64,000 bases of DNA from Helichrysum umbraculigerum (GCA_949592205.1 CATIUR010000006.1:65530001-65594000); one strand, 5' to 3'. Counted from the first letter of the stretch, positions 47,551-63,754 are shown. The notes: generated by a model from the letters alone, not told the origin. Numbers and translations: made by a program.

Positions 47551-50500
47551 ATGTCTGAAGAAATCAAGAACAAAGCCAATAAAGATGATGATGATAAAGG
47601 TAAAGGAAAAACCAATTGGGAATATGTAAGAAGAAGACATCATCAAAACGTACAACCACCACCACCTGATTACGATCATCCTCATCATCATATTCGAAAT
47701 AAAAAGGAGAAAGATGAAGAATTGGGGATTTGGGGAATCTTGATTTTTGGACTAATTGGAGCTACCGCTACTACTCTTGCTGTATGTATTTGCTTCTTTT
47801 TATGTTTAATTGTATTAATTTAGTGATAAAGTTTTCAGCTTTTGTGTTTATTAGTAGTATTATAAGTTTTCAGCATTTTTATCAGCTTCTAGGGTTTTAA
47901 GGGTGCAAGTATTAGTTCTTGGGTTGTAATTTGAAAGTTGATTTGCATGATTGGCAAATTGATTTTATATGACGATATTAATCACTTTGATAGGTTGGAC
48001 ATATGAGGCAGATGGCTGATGGATTATTTTCTCAGGTAGCACATATAGATGATGATTATACAATGATAATTGTTGATTTGGGTCAATATATTAATTATGG
48101 TTTTTTAAAGTTAATGGACAAGGTTAGCAGGTCACAGTCATGGAAAGGTACGAGTGGTCGATCTTTTCGATCGAGTTTTCAAGAGGAGTCGTGGAAAAGA
48201 TATAACCGCCGCATGCAGGAAGAGTATGAAGAAGAAATGGAGAGAGTGGTGTGTTTCTCTTTATGTCCTCTCTTTTATTTGATTTATATTAGGCTGTGTA
48301 TGTATGTGCAATATGAAATTGATTATTTGATAATATGAACTAGATATAACGGGCTGTAGGAGATACCATATGGATGAATGTCTGATACGACTTTTTAATT
48401 GGTTTGCCAACACTGATCAATTATGGAATGATCGATAAAATAACGAGAAAGTTTATTTTTGTTGGTGCTCATTACTGTTGATTTTGCGAAACGTAAGTTT
48501 GTACATTCCGTTAGTTGCAACCTTTTAATATGGCGTCATTGAATACTTGGTGATAGTCCCTGTTAGTAAGTATTACTACGACTCTACGATTATCAATAAA
48601 TTAGCCTCTTATCATTCTTTTTGTCATATCTATAGGTTCTTATATCTGTGTACAAACTCGGAATGGTCTTTCTAGCTTTTGTTCCATAGAGTGAAACCTT
48701 CTAATGGCATTCTCTAGATTTTGCTAGCATAGGTTATGCATGGTATCAGTAATTTAAGGGGCTAACAATCGTATTGAACATAAGCCGAATTGGATAGATT
48801 AGTGTGTTTACTTTAGCTATGTAAACCATCATCTTTTAATGACCATCCAATTGAATAAGTACCAATGGATAGAAGGGCGGAGGTTATGTACTAATATTGC
48901 TTTTTGTGCTTTAAATTTTTGGAATCCTTAACAAAAATTATAGAATTCCAATTTTCATCTAGTTTAAGTTATAGATGAGAATCAAGATAGAATAATCATA
49001 ATCAACCTCTTTTAACCACTATATATAGAGTTACTTAACTACAGACATTATATCAGTACCAAAATCTGTGGTATTAGTCATGTTAAGAATGGTCATAGAG
49101 GTAGCGTACATTGCACCATGATTTAAGCTCTTCTTCAGATTTATATATGCTTCATGTCAATAATTTTTTTTTTTAATAAATGTATATAGGAACGTATAAG
49201 GCGCATGCAAAGTGTGTTTAATAGGGAAAAAAATAAATACAAGAGGGGTTATGAAAGCTGGAAGGAAAATAATGGAGCTAGTGGATATCATCAAGATTTT
49301 CAAAGGGAAGATTGGTATTGGAAAACCAATACGTCACAGGGAAACAGAAGTAACTATAGGGAACCTCCTCGGACCCCTGTAAATTATTCATTGTCCCATC
49401 ACTATGCAATCTTGGGTCTCAGCAGGTAAATCTTCTCTATGACAACTTGAATTCTTTGTTTGTTACTGTTTTTTGGTCCTTTTGTTGTAGAGTTAGAATA
49501 ACTAAAGGATTTGTGGTTCGTAACTGTATTAATCTATGTAGGTATACCCTATTAGAATTAACTAAGTGGACAAAACGGGTCATTTCTGTACGGGTCAGGT
49601 CTTGTTCGGTTGACCCAATACACTATTTCTTGATATAAATAGTTTTTAAAAAATTATTTGATGTGTCAAATATGATTATAAAAGTTATGTTATATTCCAA
49701 CAGGGTCAGCCTAGCGGTAGGGGAGTTCACGGTCCCATTTGACCGATTTTTGACGAAAATCTGAACCGGACTGCGCTTTATGGCTTTTGGAATTCTCAAA
49801 CCAAACCCAACCAAACCGGACCATTTAGATTGTCCAGCAGGACTGGACCAAACCGTTAATATCAGTCTGGTTCAGCCGGTTTAGCTTTTTATTTTATTTT
49901 ATGGGTCTCGAAGAAAAAGTTTTACGTTACTTGCTTGGTTATGGTTCAGTGGTTCATACTTTTTCTACAAAAATTGAACAATATGGATTCTTTGTACATT
50001 TATGTCAATGTCAATGATATTGGCCGATCATTAAAACTCACTAAATATATTACTGCTAATCTAGTCACCATCAGAATTTACTCCTAACAGCAAGAAGATG
50101 AGCATTTTCTTATATGTAAATATATTTTTTCCCATATATTAAGATTTGTAAGTTGTTTTGTAGTCTAAAATATATGTATATTTTTTTCTTGTAAATAGGT
50201 CAAGGACAAAGCCATACACAGATGATGAGATTAAGGTATTCACCAACTCCTACCCTCCGATGTTTGTGAATTAATTATCGTGCACTGGATTCAAAGAGTT
50301 TTTTCTTTGATGCAGACTGCATTCAGGAGCAAGGCGAAGCAATTTCACCCTGATCAGAATCAAGAAAATAAAGGTAGGCCCTTTTTGTTTTAAAAAAGAA
50401 CATTATCTGAGTTTTGTAAAAATATAAGTTCCATACTTTGTTGATTGATTAAAGATTTAAAGATGATGGAACACAATTTTCAGTTCATTTTTTTTTCTTC

Positions 50501-50792
50501 TAGTTTTTACAATCTCAAACAAAAGAAGCACATCCCAACACTTTGTTCTGATTCATCCCAACACATTTGTTCTGATATATTACTCCTATATAATCACCTA
50601 AAAAACACAATTCCAAACACACCTTGCCTAAGTCAATTTTCAAGTCACTTGTCGGATATCTTTGAAGCAATGCATCCATTTCTATTAGAAATCGACAAAT
50701 GTATTTTTGCTGCAGATGTTGCTGAAGCAAGGTTCAAGGAGGTTATGACATCTTACGAGGCCATAAAGACCGAAAGAAAGAACATGAAATAG
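47551..50792 (+). CDS. Membrane-anchored J-domain (DnaJ/HSP40) protein
   Basis: Six exons: 47551-47781, 47994-48248, 49190-49425, 50199-50235, 50316-50373 and 50716-50792, joining in frame to 297 residues. The N-terminus is charged and soluble (KDDDDKGKGK, then a His/Pro-rich stretch), followed by one hydrophobic segment IWGILIFGLIGATATTLAV at about residues 60-78. The middle is rich in Arg, Glu and Trp. The J-domain is at the extreme C-terminus (about 232-295): HHYAILGLSRSR, DDEIKTAFRSKAKQFHPDQN and FKEVMTSYEAIK. The HPD tripeptide needed to stimulate HSP70 ATPase is intact. Introns 3 to 5 cut the J-domain. It probably recruits an HSP70 at a membrane; which membrane cannot be told. Confidence 0.9.
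49690..49905. repeat. Repeat fragment in a J-domain gene intron
   Basis: A stretch with GGTCCCATTTGACCG, GAACCGGAC and GTTCAGCCGGTTTAGC, of the same style as the hAT-like dispersed repeats. No termini are clear. Confidence 0.35.
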
Positions 50793-51130
50793 AGGATATG
50801 CAGAATCTCAGAAGTTTAATATAGACACCCTATATTTGTGGGTTCTTGCAAAAGTTTTGTTTATATAGTTAATAGTTGTCGAATAATTTTATACAGACTA
50901 TAGTATTATCTTCTTGAGAAAAATAAACATGTCACATTAGGATTTACTTAATTACATTAATGATGCTGCCATTGCATTCTTTATTATTGTCTATTCTTAA
51001 AACATTTGAAAGTTGTACATTGAGGTTGTACAGATAATGACCTAAAAGGGTAGCTTGTTTGGATGGTTACTACGTACTAGATTATGCTTTTGTAGTCTTA
51101 TTGAATTGACTATTGTCATGATTATTTATA

Positions 51131-51401
51131 CTCCCTCGTCCCTCCGTCCCAAATTGTTTATCCACCTTACTATTTATATTTGTCCCAAATTTATTGCCCA
51201 CTTCTAAAATTAAATATGCATTAATGATTAGATTTCCCATATTACCCTTAACTTTAAAACTCCACATACTTCAAAGAAAACACTTTAATTAATGATTGAG
51301 GGTTAAAGTTGTCATTATACTAAGGTCAAAGCTGCATTTAATGTGATTTTCTTAATAAGTGTGTTTTCAACTTGGTGACAAACAATTTGGGACGGAGGGA
51401 G
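51131..51401. mobile_element. Stowaway MITE
   Basis: Left end CTCCCTCGTCCCTCCGTCCC (with a small internal duplication) and right end GGGACGGAGGGAG with TA on both sides (51129-51130 and 51402-51403). 271 bp. Confidence 0.9.
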
Positions 51402-51450
51402 TATAAAAATTCTTGCATAATTCTAATAATATAAATATTATTATAGTATA

Positions 51451-51500
51451 CTAGCTTATAACCCACGGATTCGCGGGATGAAACATATTTTATATACATA
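51451..51500 (-). mobile_element. Helitron 3' terminus (minus orientation)
   Basis: On the minus strand CCCGCGAATCCGTGGG forms a short hairpin, followed by TTATAAG and then CTAG before a T. A hairpin about 10 bases before CTRR is the hallmark of a Helitron 3' end. The element therefore extends toward higher coordinates. Its 5' end was not found, so its length is unknown. Confidence 0.65.
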
Positions 51501-53090
51501 AGTGATGTAAAACAATGATGTGATTGTTTAGTTTTGCAATTATCGCAGTTATTTTATAGTCGTCGTTGTTGTGTACTCTGTTTTTAGTATACGTTATTTG
51601 CAGGGTTAAGTGATTGTAATTTGTAAATGTACTTAACTAAGGTCTGAATAGTCTGATATTCATATCGTGTCTAAATCTTCGGACGTACATTGTGCGTAAA
51701 AAATTTATTATTTATTCTCATTGTATGTATTTTGTTGACGTGTTTGAACTTCTACCGTTTTTACATAATAAACATAAAAATGTATCAACTTATAAATGAT
51801 GGATGCATATTAAGTACTCGAGATGATGAATATGTAATGTAATCTCCAAACATTGTATCATAGCAATACAAGGAGTAATACAATAGGTTTAGCCTTAACG
51901 TAAATACTATAGGTTGAATAGGTTCAAAGTCAACTAAAGTGTTACCTCACAATGGCTCGAAAGTCCGTAGTCTGAAATGAACGTCTGCCGATTTAATCTA
52001 TGACGGTTAAACAATCTCAATCACAACATTGATAACATGCTCTTTTGCATTAATAAGAAACCGTTTTCTTCATTTCAATATCCCCTTCACTCATTTACTT
52101 AATTAGTTAATTAAGTGACCTCCTTTTAAAACATACTGATTTGCAATATTCACACAAACTTTCATAGTTTGGTGGTATAAACAACATTTCATTATAGAAC
52201 AACTATCACAATATTGGGCTGGAATTGTAAGGCTTTATTATGACCAAACTTTACAAATGTACATAGAGTTTCAAACAGAAGCATAAAAAAGGAATACTAA
52301 ATAGGTTTAATTTCAACTCAATCTCAAGCGCCATGGAAAAGTTCTTCACAAATTGTCATCCCCCAAATACATGCTTGCAACAGCTTCCTCAAAAGTTAGT
52401 ATCACATGTTATTGACACCATGGACTGACAAAAAGACTTGCATTCACATCTTGCAAATTTTAGGTCTGCGTTTTGAAATTGTTTACTCAATTAACTATAT
52501 GTATTGTTAGGAATCGGATAAATCACTTTCTTACCGGCTGCTACAAAATTGATAATTCAAAGGTAAAACAAATTCCAAATTTCACCTTTTTCTTGCATCT
52601 AATTTGATTTATTCTCAGGGGCCATGTCATAGCACTTCTCTCCCCTTTTCACTTTAAATGACATCTTTACTCATTCTATCTCATCATCAAATAGTCAGTC
52701 ATGGATTCATACATTATTATTCTAACGTCAAACTGAATATGCATATCTGAATACAGCTATTTACATATCAATTAAGTATAGTTGATGATCATTTAGTACT
52801 CCTGAAACACTATTTAACTAAAAGCAGTTACTCCCTTTTTTTCCTGGTAACATTATGACTAACATTTTTACAAAGGGAAAATTAAGTGTTTAATAATGTT
52901 ACAGATCATCAAACACTTGATCTAATTACCCTTATAAAGCCAGGCAGATGAGGATTTCGAAGTATATATAATTTAAAAACTAATCTCAAAACTCACCAAT
53001 TCTCTAAGTTCACAGTTTCAAGTTAATATCGATAAATGTATGAAGTTCAAACATATATATTCTTGAGAATCAAGAAATTTAATATCGATA
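51501..53090. other. No gene seen, probably Helitron interior
   Basis: AT-rich sequence without supportable frames, lying on the interior side of the Helitron end at 51451. Confidence 0.4.
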
Positions 53091-53280
53091 AATGTGGCAA
53101 TGTTCACCCATTTACTATGGATGTGAGTCAATTCGGGTTAAGTTGTCAACCTCAATGGTAAAATAACCCATTTTGAAAGAAAATGTCTCGTTCCATAAAT
53201 GACCCATTTTGACACGACCCGTTCCAAAAGTAACCCATTTTGGCACGACCTTTTACCAAGCCCGGCTAACTTGCCACATG
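53091..53280. repeat. hAT-like dispersed repeat
   Basis: Short inverted ends AATGTGGCAA and TTGCCACATG enclose CCCATTTTG/GACCCGTT motifs, as in the family at 10300-10628. Confidence 0.5.
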
Positions 53281-53351
53281 TAGCACTAATATATAAATGA
53301 TGTAATAACTAAATTTACTTATTTCTCTTTGTAAATAAGATACATGCATAC

Positions 53352-54451
53352 CTTATCTTCAAGCGTTTTGGGCCCAGAAATATCTAATCTCCTCCCACCT
53401 TCCTCACACGTTAGCCCATCAGTGGAACATCTCAAATTTTGTAAACTTCCTTGAGGGAAATCCTGAACTGATTCAACAACGAAGCTTTTCCATGGCCATG
53501 ATGTCTCCTTCGGTCCAACTGATTCGCCCTCATTGTCTTGAAAGTACATTGCCTTTGTAACTTTTTGAGATTCTGTTCAGTAATATTAGAAACTTCCCCT
53601 ATGTGGGTGGTTCAATTGTTTGATCAATTTTCACATAAATGGGTTGAAGTGACTCACTTGGTAATAAGAGAGAGGCTACCAAAGAACTATACCTGCAAGA
53701 AATTTTCTCGAAAATGCTTGATGGTCTTTGTCACTTGCCATAGCAACCACACAAGCTAAGTTTGTGTCAAGACCTATAAGAAAATAAAAACCCAAAACAA
53801 AATACAAACGGGATAAGTCAGCACACAAACCTGACAGATGGCAAGTCCGGCTTCAGAAGTTATCAACTGTACCACACATCCGACTAACAGAACAACCAAA
53901 TGACAAAATTAGTGACTCAGTTGGAAGTTGTTGCTTTTTCATGTTTGGTATTTGTAAGGAGCTTGAATAAAAACATACACATGAAAGTCTGAACAATATA
54001 GAAGAGTCTTCTTTCTGTGCTTCACGATCCGGATTGGTTTTATGGAACTACAACTGACAGTTTCTGCTCAACCACTTGAATGATAATGACATATAAGAAA
54101 TGTATCAACTTCTCATCTACTTGAGCCAAAAATGTATCATATAAGAAATGAACTCAAAAACTAATAAGGACCACTACGTTAAACCAGTTTAATCTTCAAG
54201 TCTGGAGATATTTTTGATGACATGCAATTTTTTAAGGGATATAGCACAGAAAAATGGCTCACCAATCTGAATCGCTGTATGACAATTAGAGACATTGCCA
54301 ATATTGAAAACGAACGGAAAGCCAAAACAACCTGAAAAGTCAAACCATAACAATAACCCACTTATAACTATAACAAAATATTAATCTAACCTATTAATCA
54401 TCTTACCTGCTCTATCTAATTGCGACAAACATGATATCAGGATCCCATTTC
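53352..54451 (-). CDS. Unidentified multi-exon gene or captured gene fragment
   Basis: Six exon candidates on the minus strand can be joined without a stop: 54407-54451, 54263-54331, 53981-54063, 53827-53866, 53693-53773 and 53352-53572, giving about 178 residues. Most splice pairs are good GT-AG sites and the phases agree, but the 53827 donor (GTGTGC) is weak. Protein-like pieces include ILISCLSQLDRAG, GFPFVFNIGN, LITSEAGLAICQV, LACVVAMASDKDHQAFSRKF and SWPWKSFVVESVQDFPQGSL. I do not recognise the family. No start codon or stop was established, so this is a partial model. It lies inside a possible Helitron whose 3' end is at 51451, which makes a captured or decayed fragment a serious alternative. 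Confidence 0.4.
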
Positions 54452-54639
54452 CTAAAAAATAAGTTCAGTTCACAATTAGGATCCCAACTATCAACTATCC
54501 AATGTACTATTTTGGTACCTACTTTAGTTGTAAATAATGTGTGATTATTTTATGGCAATAAAAACTTATATCCCCTTGTAAAAATAACGAAGTTACATTC
54601 TTTATTTTTTGTAAATGCCTTCACTGCAAGTGCAGGTTA

Positions 54640-54700
54640 TTCAGCATCATTCTCTTCGTCCTTAGAGATTCGCATCATTGCCATCATCCTCATCTCCTGC
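54640..54700 (-). pseudogene. Possible isolated terminal exon
   Basis: After an acceptor (CTATAG on the minus strand) either AAGDEDDGNDANL-stop or, from a second AG, a Met-rich frame ending ISKDEENDAE-stop can be read. Both look like acidic C-termini. It may belong with the exons at 55977-56802 or be a stray fragment. Confidence 0.25.
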
Positions 54701-55976
54701 AGCCTATAGAAGTACAACTATCAGACAATTGCTCATTTTTCTTTTGTTCATTTTTAGTTTATGTTTTAAATATATTTATAAAATGGGACTCAATCCATTC
54801 CATTTCATTTCGTTTAGGTTATAGAGTCCCATTTTTTTAGTTCATTTTTAGTCATTTTTCTTACAGATGCTATTTTAAAAAAAGTGACGTAGATTCTATT
54901 ATAAAAAAGTGATCAACTTTGGGCACCTTTCAACCCGTTTCCATTTTAGCTAAATTGTTTGAATTGACCCATTAGAGATAAAACAGCTCAATGCATCGTT
55001 ACCTGCTCTGATGCACCTTTGATCACTCGATTCCACTACCCGGCTCCATCAATATAAGTCAAAGCTGTTCTCTTATCAGTCGGATTACAGGAATGGAAGT
55101 GCACTACTGTAATTCCATAGCATGCCTTACAAAAAGACGCATAATATATTTGCCGTCAAAAATAAATGAAATTGATATGAATCTTGCTTAAAGCAGATCC
55201 AACGCCAAAAGGGACAAATAAGAAAGATCATGAAAAATAAAAGACATGATTATCTAAGAATAGAGGGGACACGTTTCTTTTACAAAACACGAATTTTGAA
55301 GAAATAATGGCGGACAAATATTCTAACTCGTAGCTAAAATTGAAAGAGCCTATATCGTAGAAAGTTGTACACAAATTCATACAGTTGGCTCACTTTTCCA
55401 TTAATCACATATGTGCTTACTCCAATAATATTCCCTTGCAATGTCACGAGCTTCCAATAAAATACACATTTAACTACCCAATATTGTCCACGACACCAAC
55501 AATAAACTTATACTGGGCCGTGGACCAAATGATTCGGGTTGGAGTAATGCACGAGCAATTTTGATCCATTAACTAACCCATGTGACCTGCCCAAGTTGTC
55601 ACCTCTACTAAGAACCCCACATCAACCTTAATTAGTTATCAATGTGTAACTCGTTACCTACCAATTTAATCACAACCATGGTACATCAGCAGATACATCG
55701 GATGAGGTTGATGATGGATTGGAGGCAACCTAAATCGATAGTCAAAACAAAACGAAATGAAATGGGACTCGATAACCTCCAACAAAAACGAAAACAACAC
55801 ATGGATCATATTGATACTATATAAATTAAGCTACCAAATTCAAGATTTCAAGCTTTGTACAAAAAATGAAAAAAACAACATGAAATTAGTGTGCATTTAA
55901 AAAAAATGACTTGATTTTGAGTGTTTGATCAGATGCAAACCTATCAGGGGGCGGGAACAGTGTGGACAAGAGTATA

Positions 55977-56802
55977 TTATTTGAGCAGTAGGAGTGTATC
56001 ACTTGTTACATGACTTACAAACTCTTCAAAGTTGATTTTATCCTGCAAAATATAAAGTTAAAGTTCTCATGAGTACAGCTGCAATGTTATTTCATATAAT
56101 GGGGTATTTGAATTTAACTACTGGACTAATCAGTTTAACGTTTGGATTCCGCTTCTGATTAGCCAAAAAATTGTAATATAAGTTACCTTTAGATCAATGT
56201 GGCTGAACAGAGTATTATAGTTCATAAGCACATGTAATGTTTCATCATTATACCTGTGATCATCAATAAAAGTATGTAATTTTATTAATCAAAATTTATA
56301 TAAATCTCACTAGTACACATTTTTTGTGTCTTAAAGATCTGAACTGATACTTCTATTTGTATTTATGTACTCTTGTTAACAAAATAATATCACTATGTTA
56401 GACATGTCTTTAATTTTTTTATTAATTTTGGAAGAATTGTCAGAAATAGTTAGCACTGATTCAAACCAATAAATTAACAATGAAGATAAATCAGAATATC
56501 ATAATTAATCCCCTGAACACTAATTTCAGATCAAATTAAAAAAAAAAATTGAAATTGCAATACCTAATGATGATGAACAACATGAAATTCATGGTAGCAA
56601 CAATCAACATGAAACTCATGGTAGCAACAATCAAACCCTAGGGCATAAATTGAAGGTGTAGTGAATAAGATCAAATTTATATTAAATATGACACAGATGT
56701 ACACATACAGAGAGATAGAGATACAATTGGTGAATGAAAAAACCTGAACACGTGAAAGCGCCTGACGGCTTTTTTCTTTTCTTCGTCAATGGATACGGTC
56801 AT
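55977..56802 (-). CDS. Short unidentified gene or gene 5' fragment
   Basis: Start codon at 56802. Exons 56744-56802, 56187-56253 and 55977-56042 join in frame with good splice sites to 63 residues and a stop. The product begins MTVSIDEEKKKAVRRFHVFR and contains LHVLMNYNTLF and DLKDKINFEEFV. The last phrase faintly resembles the end of an EF-hand loop, but I would not assign that. A strong donor (GTAAGT at 56013-56018) inside the third exon suggests that a longer transcript may continue toward lower coordinates, perhaps to 54640 or 53352. The function is unknown. Confidence 0.4.
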
Positions 56803-57044
56803 TGTTTTCCCTGACCGATTTGAAATTTGAATCCAGCAAGAAATAAGAAAAAGATCAGGAGGGAGGGTAAATAATTAGGGGTACTTTTGTAACTTAAGCA
56901 ATGCTAATCATACTTACTGCATGGACAAATATGAAGGATAAAATTAATGGTGGATAAGTATGAAGATTAATATAATGAAAGGTTGAGATTAATTTAAGGG
57001 GTTTTATTTTTGGAGTGTCTACATAATTTAAGTTTTGTTATAAG

Positions 57045-57046
<2 letters not shown>

Positions 57047-57103
<57 letters not shown>
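57047..57103. repeat. (TA)n microsatellite
   Basis: About 28 TA units, followed directly by GGATTGGGATCAAGGGAGAA, an arrangement like the one at 22049. Confidence 0.95.
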
Positions 57104-57105
<2 letters not shown>

Positions 57106-57544
57106 ATTGGGATCAAGGGAGAAGGTTTTTTAAGTGGAGAAGGGGGAGAAGCAATCCTGACCATCAGATTATTGATTCAGTGGTTAAGATCAGTTAAAGG
57201 AAAAATTGTCATATACCTTTACAACTTTTAAGGCTTTAGGGGCATAATTGTACATTCCCTATGGTGAGAAAAAAAAAGGAAACAATACACATTAAATATG
57301 GAATTAACAACCTACAAGAAAAAAAAAGGATACGATCGGTTCGCATGCAATTTTGTAAACAATTAAATCTGATTCAATTCCTTCACCATCGTCCCAACAG
57401 AAAACCATAAACCCTAAATATAATTTCGCCGCTTAAACCAATCAAACGAACAAAACGAGTTTGTGACCGGCAAGGTACGCGACTGTATCAAGGCTTGGTG
57501 CAGAGAATAAACACGATTTAATTGTTGTGGTTCTGATAAGCAAT

Positions 57545-58523
57545 ATGGTGAAAACAAGAAATCGGAATCAATCGAATGTGAAAGGTAACCTCTTTTATTT
57601 GCTTGATGTGTAGTAAAAAAAATTTCGAGTCGGTAACACAATGTTTTAGTGTTTTGTTGATTTAATTCTTCTTGAAGAATAATGGATTGTGATTATTTGG
57701 ATGGATTTTGTTGTGTGTTCCGTCACATGTAATCAAAACAAACAAAACCCTAGCGAGAAATCGTTTTGCTGAATCAGAGATATAATGTATCGAATCAGTG
57801 TACGTTAGTAGGATTTCATGATTTGTAGTAATGGCCAGTGATTGTATTAGGTTTAAATTAGGCAAAACATTTGTTCAAAAACTATAAAACTCTAGTTATA
57901 CAAATGTTGAGTTAGTAGGTTATGATTAATCGTAATACAAACTATATAATTATATAAGAGTCTAGGTATACAAATGTTAGCATGTCTACTGAATCAATGT
58001 GATCCTGTGTTGTTTAAATTGTAATTAAATTTGTTGGAATAAATATTACTAGTTGATATTGCATTTATCGCACCCTTTAACGTTTGTACAGTGAAGTGAT
58101 TTTCAACGCTTGTAATGACATTACTACAATGAAAGGCGCTATGGAAACTTTAATTCCGGGCTCAAGGGTAAGAAAAGCATCATGGTAAACTTTGCAAACC
58201 AAATGCGTATATGAACACGGGAATCATGGTAAGAAAAGTGGTGTGAATCATAGTATGCCGGATTGAATCATAGTTGGATAGTAATAATTAAGTAAGGTTG
58301 TATTTGGATTAGCTGAATCATCTTATATAGATGCTGAATCATAGTTATATATTTTGTGAATCGTTGCTGGTTATTTATTGAATCATAGGTGACTAAGTAA
58401 ATTGATGTCTTATTTTCCAGACGCAAGTTTGTATGGATTCCTCAAGAAAGTTTGTGGAACGACGAAAGGTTTTTTCTGAAAACATGAACGATTGTCTTTC
58501 ACGATACAATATTGTTCGATGAC
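57545..58523 (+). pseudogene. Gene fragment, plus strand
   Basis: ATG at 57545 opens MVKTRNRNQSNVK with a donor at 57585. A second exon (about 58098-58170) reads VIFNACNDITTMKGAMETLI, and a third from 58421 reads TQVCMDSSRKFVERRKVFSE before running into opposite-strand sequence at about 58515. The frames connect if acceptor GAAG at 58097 is used. GAATCA motifs crowd the intron. Family not recognised. Confidence 0.4.
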
Positions 58524-59010
58524 TTTTTGGACGGAAAACCGAATTGTTTTGCATATTGTCGGTAGAACTCATAAGCAACATCTGTACTATATGGAACGCC
58601 CTCCGGAGAAACTTGCATAATACTAATTGATTGTGGGTTCGCCAACTTCCCATTGTCTGTTTGAACATATTATCACAATTAGATTAAAAACATAAATACA
58701 AGTTGCATACATGATTCAAATGAACACTGTAATATATACACATAAACATACTCCATACATCTTTATACGAATCACTTCTAGAAACCACTGAATCAAACTG
58801 ATTTTTAAAAGAAAATATGCGTAACTAAAAAAACAAAAAGATCGAGAACCAATATGGGAAAAAATATGACGTAATCTATTACGCTAACGTGATCGATAGT
58901 AGGAAACTTTCAAGAAACCATGCGAAGACTTACGAGCTTCAGATGTATTACCCATGTTCTCGGAGTCATCTGTGGAATATTGATCTACTAGTTCCAGCAA
59001 TGAAATAAAT
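58515..59010 (-). pseudogene. FAR1/FRS-like N-terminal fragment
   Basis: On the minus strand an exon at 58515-58656 reads NGKLANPQSISIMQVSPEG, then STDVAYEFYRQYAKQFGF. The spacing and wording match the start of the FAR1 DNA-binding domain (typical form: EAYEFYNRYAxxxGF). A preceding piece ending at 58934 (donor GTAAGT) reads STDDSENMGNTSEA. The rest of the FAR1 zinc-binding and MULE transposase domains is missing, so this is a truncated copy. Confidence 0.5.
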
Positions 59011-59535
59011 CTTACTGGATGAAATATTTCACGCAACTAGTTCTGAAACTACTCGAAACTTTAACCCCTATCCCGCGACGATTTGAACGTAAGGAATACC
59101 CAGAAACTATTGCCGAGAAATATGCTAAACTATATCGTTGACATAATTACAATTGATATGATATGAATCTTGTTCGATTAAAGGTATCATGCAAATAAAA
59201 GCAAAATCAATTAAATATCCGATTAAGAAAAAAATCACAACACGTTTGTAATGTCAAGCAAATCAACGTCCTGCAAAAAAGATTTTTTTTTTATCCGATT
59301 TTGCAATTCAAAATGAAAGATTTTTTGTTGATAGTCTCCTATTTTAGTGGATTGATAAAACGGTTTCTCATTTTTTGGAAACCACTTTTACTATTAATTG
59401 ATATAATTATTAAATAATAAAAGACAAATTCTAAAATAAGAAAAGTCTAAAATGCCCTTCGACCTTAAAATGAATGATTGGTCAGAAATGTTTCTCCCTC
59501 TTCTCCACCAAAAAAATCTTCTTTCTAGATCCTCC

Positions 59536-59538
<3 letters not shown>

Positions 59539-59579
<41 letters not shown>
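59539..59579. repeat. (TA)n microsatellite
   Basis: About 20 TA units near the right end of the candidate Helitron. Confidence 0.95.
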
Positions 59580-59582
<3 letters not shown>

Positions 59583-59748
59583 CTTTTTAACAATAATCGC
59601 ATATAAATTATTATTTTATTTTTCCATCTTCCAATTATATCGTTACTTTTAATCACCAAATTAACCAATGAGAACACAATATTCGATACTAAAAAATTAT
59701 TATTTTACCTTACATAATCCGTGTGTATACACGGGTTTATTAGGCTAG

Positions 59749-60626
59749 TATATATAAATAATAGGGAAAGGGAATAGGGAATAGGGATTCAAGTAATGCA
59801 TATAAAAGGACCAAAAAATATTGAGACCCCCTAAGTGAATTTACAACATGATTTGTTCTTGTGAATTTCTATAAAACAATTGTAGATCCGGTGTTGCTCG
59901 GGATTGATGGCCATTTGCTTCACATCTGGGCAATTCTAGGTATAATGACATAAAGTTTGGGTTCTTATGTACTGGAAAAATTTTAGGAATGAGTTTAATT
60001 GGGTAAAACTCAAATCATGAATGGATCTAAATGGGTGGCAATCATGTTATATTTTTTTATATTATATAGTTAAAATTGTATAACTTATTTTAGAAGATAT
60101 ATATTTTTTAGTGAATTAGAAAAAAATTTTACGAAATTTTTAAATAGCCCGTTATGACCCGAGCCCGTTTAGACCCGCGCCCAATTAGACCCGAGCCCGT
60201 TTATACCCGCGTCCGTTTTGACCCGTAGCCCATACCCGTCCAACCCGCCCATTTTGCCAGCTCTAGGACTCATGTTAGTGTCAATGTTATTACTAGCATC
60301 TTGTTAGGTATTTAGTCTGCATTTTCGCAAAAAAAGTTTACGTATATGGTCCGATGAATACTTGTGCCATGGAAAGTCAACTGAACTGCACATCTTATAA
60401 AGAATAAAATAACTAAAAGCAGAAGAGCCTAATGAAGTGTAATTCAATGAACCATAACAAACCAACAAAAGAAACAAAGAATATGAACTACTAATTATCA
60501 TACAATTCAAAGCTTTATCCTCAAGTTCACCACCACCACCACCACCATCTTCATCTTCCTTGATTTTATTTAGGAATTTTTTTTTTTTCTTTTTGCAGTT
60601 TTCTTCTACTTGTACAAGTAGTTGCT
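59749..60626. other. Intergenic and SQE 3' untranslated region
   Basis: Positions 60000-60265 carry a copy of the GGGTCAAA family, ending CCCGCCCATTTTGCCAGCTC then TA. Positions about 60500-60626 should be the squalene epoxidase 3' untranslated region. A CCACCA trinucleotide run lies at 60528-60545. No gene otherwise. Confidence 0.5.

Positions 60627-63754
<3,128 letters not shown>

Larger units (their letters stand above)
57104..59748 (+). mobile_element. Candidate Helitron carrying gene fragments
   Basis: The right end is a canonical Helitron 3' terminus: hairpin CCGTGTGTATACACGG (59719-59734), then GTTTATTAGG and CTAG (59745-59748) followed by T. The left limit is inferred from the change out of (TA)n at 57103 and lacks a canonical TC start, so it is tentative. 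Inside are exon-like pieces on the plus strand (57545-58520) and a FAR1-like fragment on the minus strand (58515-59010), meeting at about 58515. Oppositely oriented partial genes inside one segment fit gene capture by a Helitron. Confidence 0.5.

Noticed and set aside
55642..55824. 60-residue plus-strand frame
   Set aside because: Short, no family match and no splice context; it overlaps AT-rich noncoding sequence.
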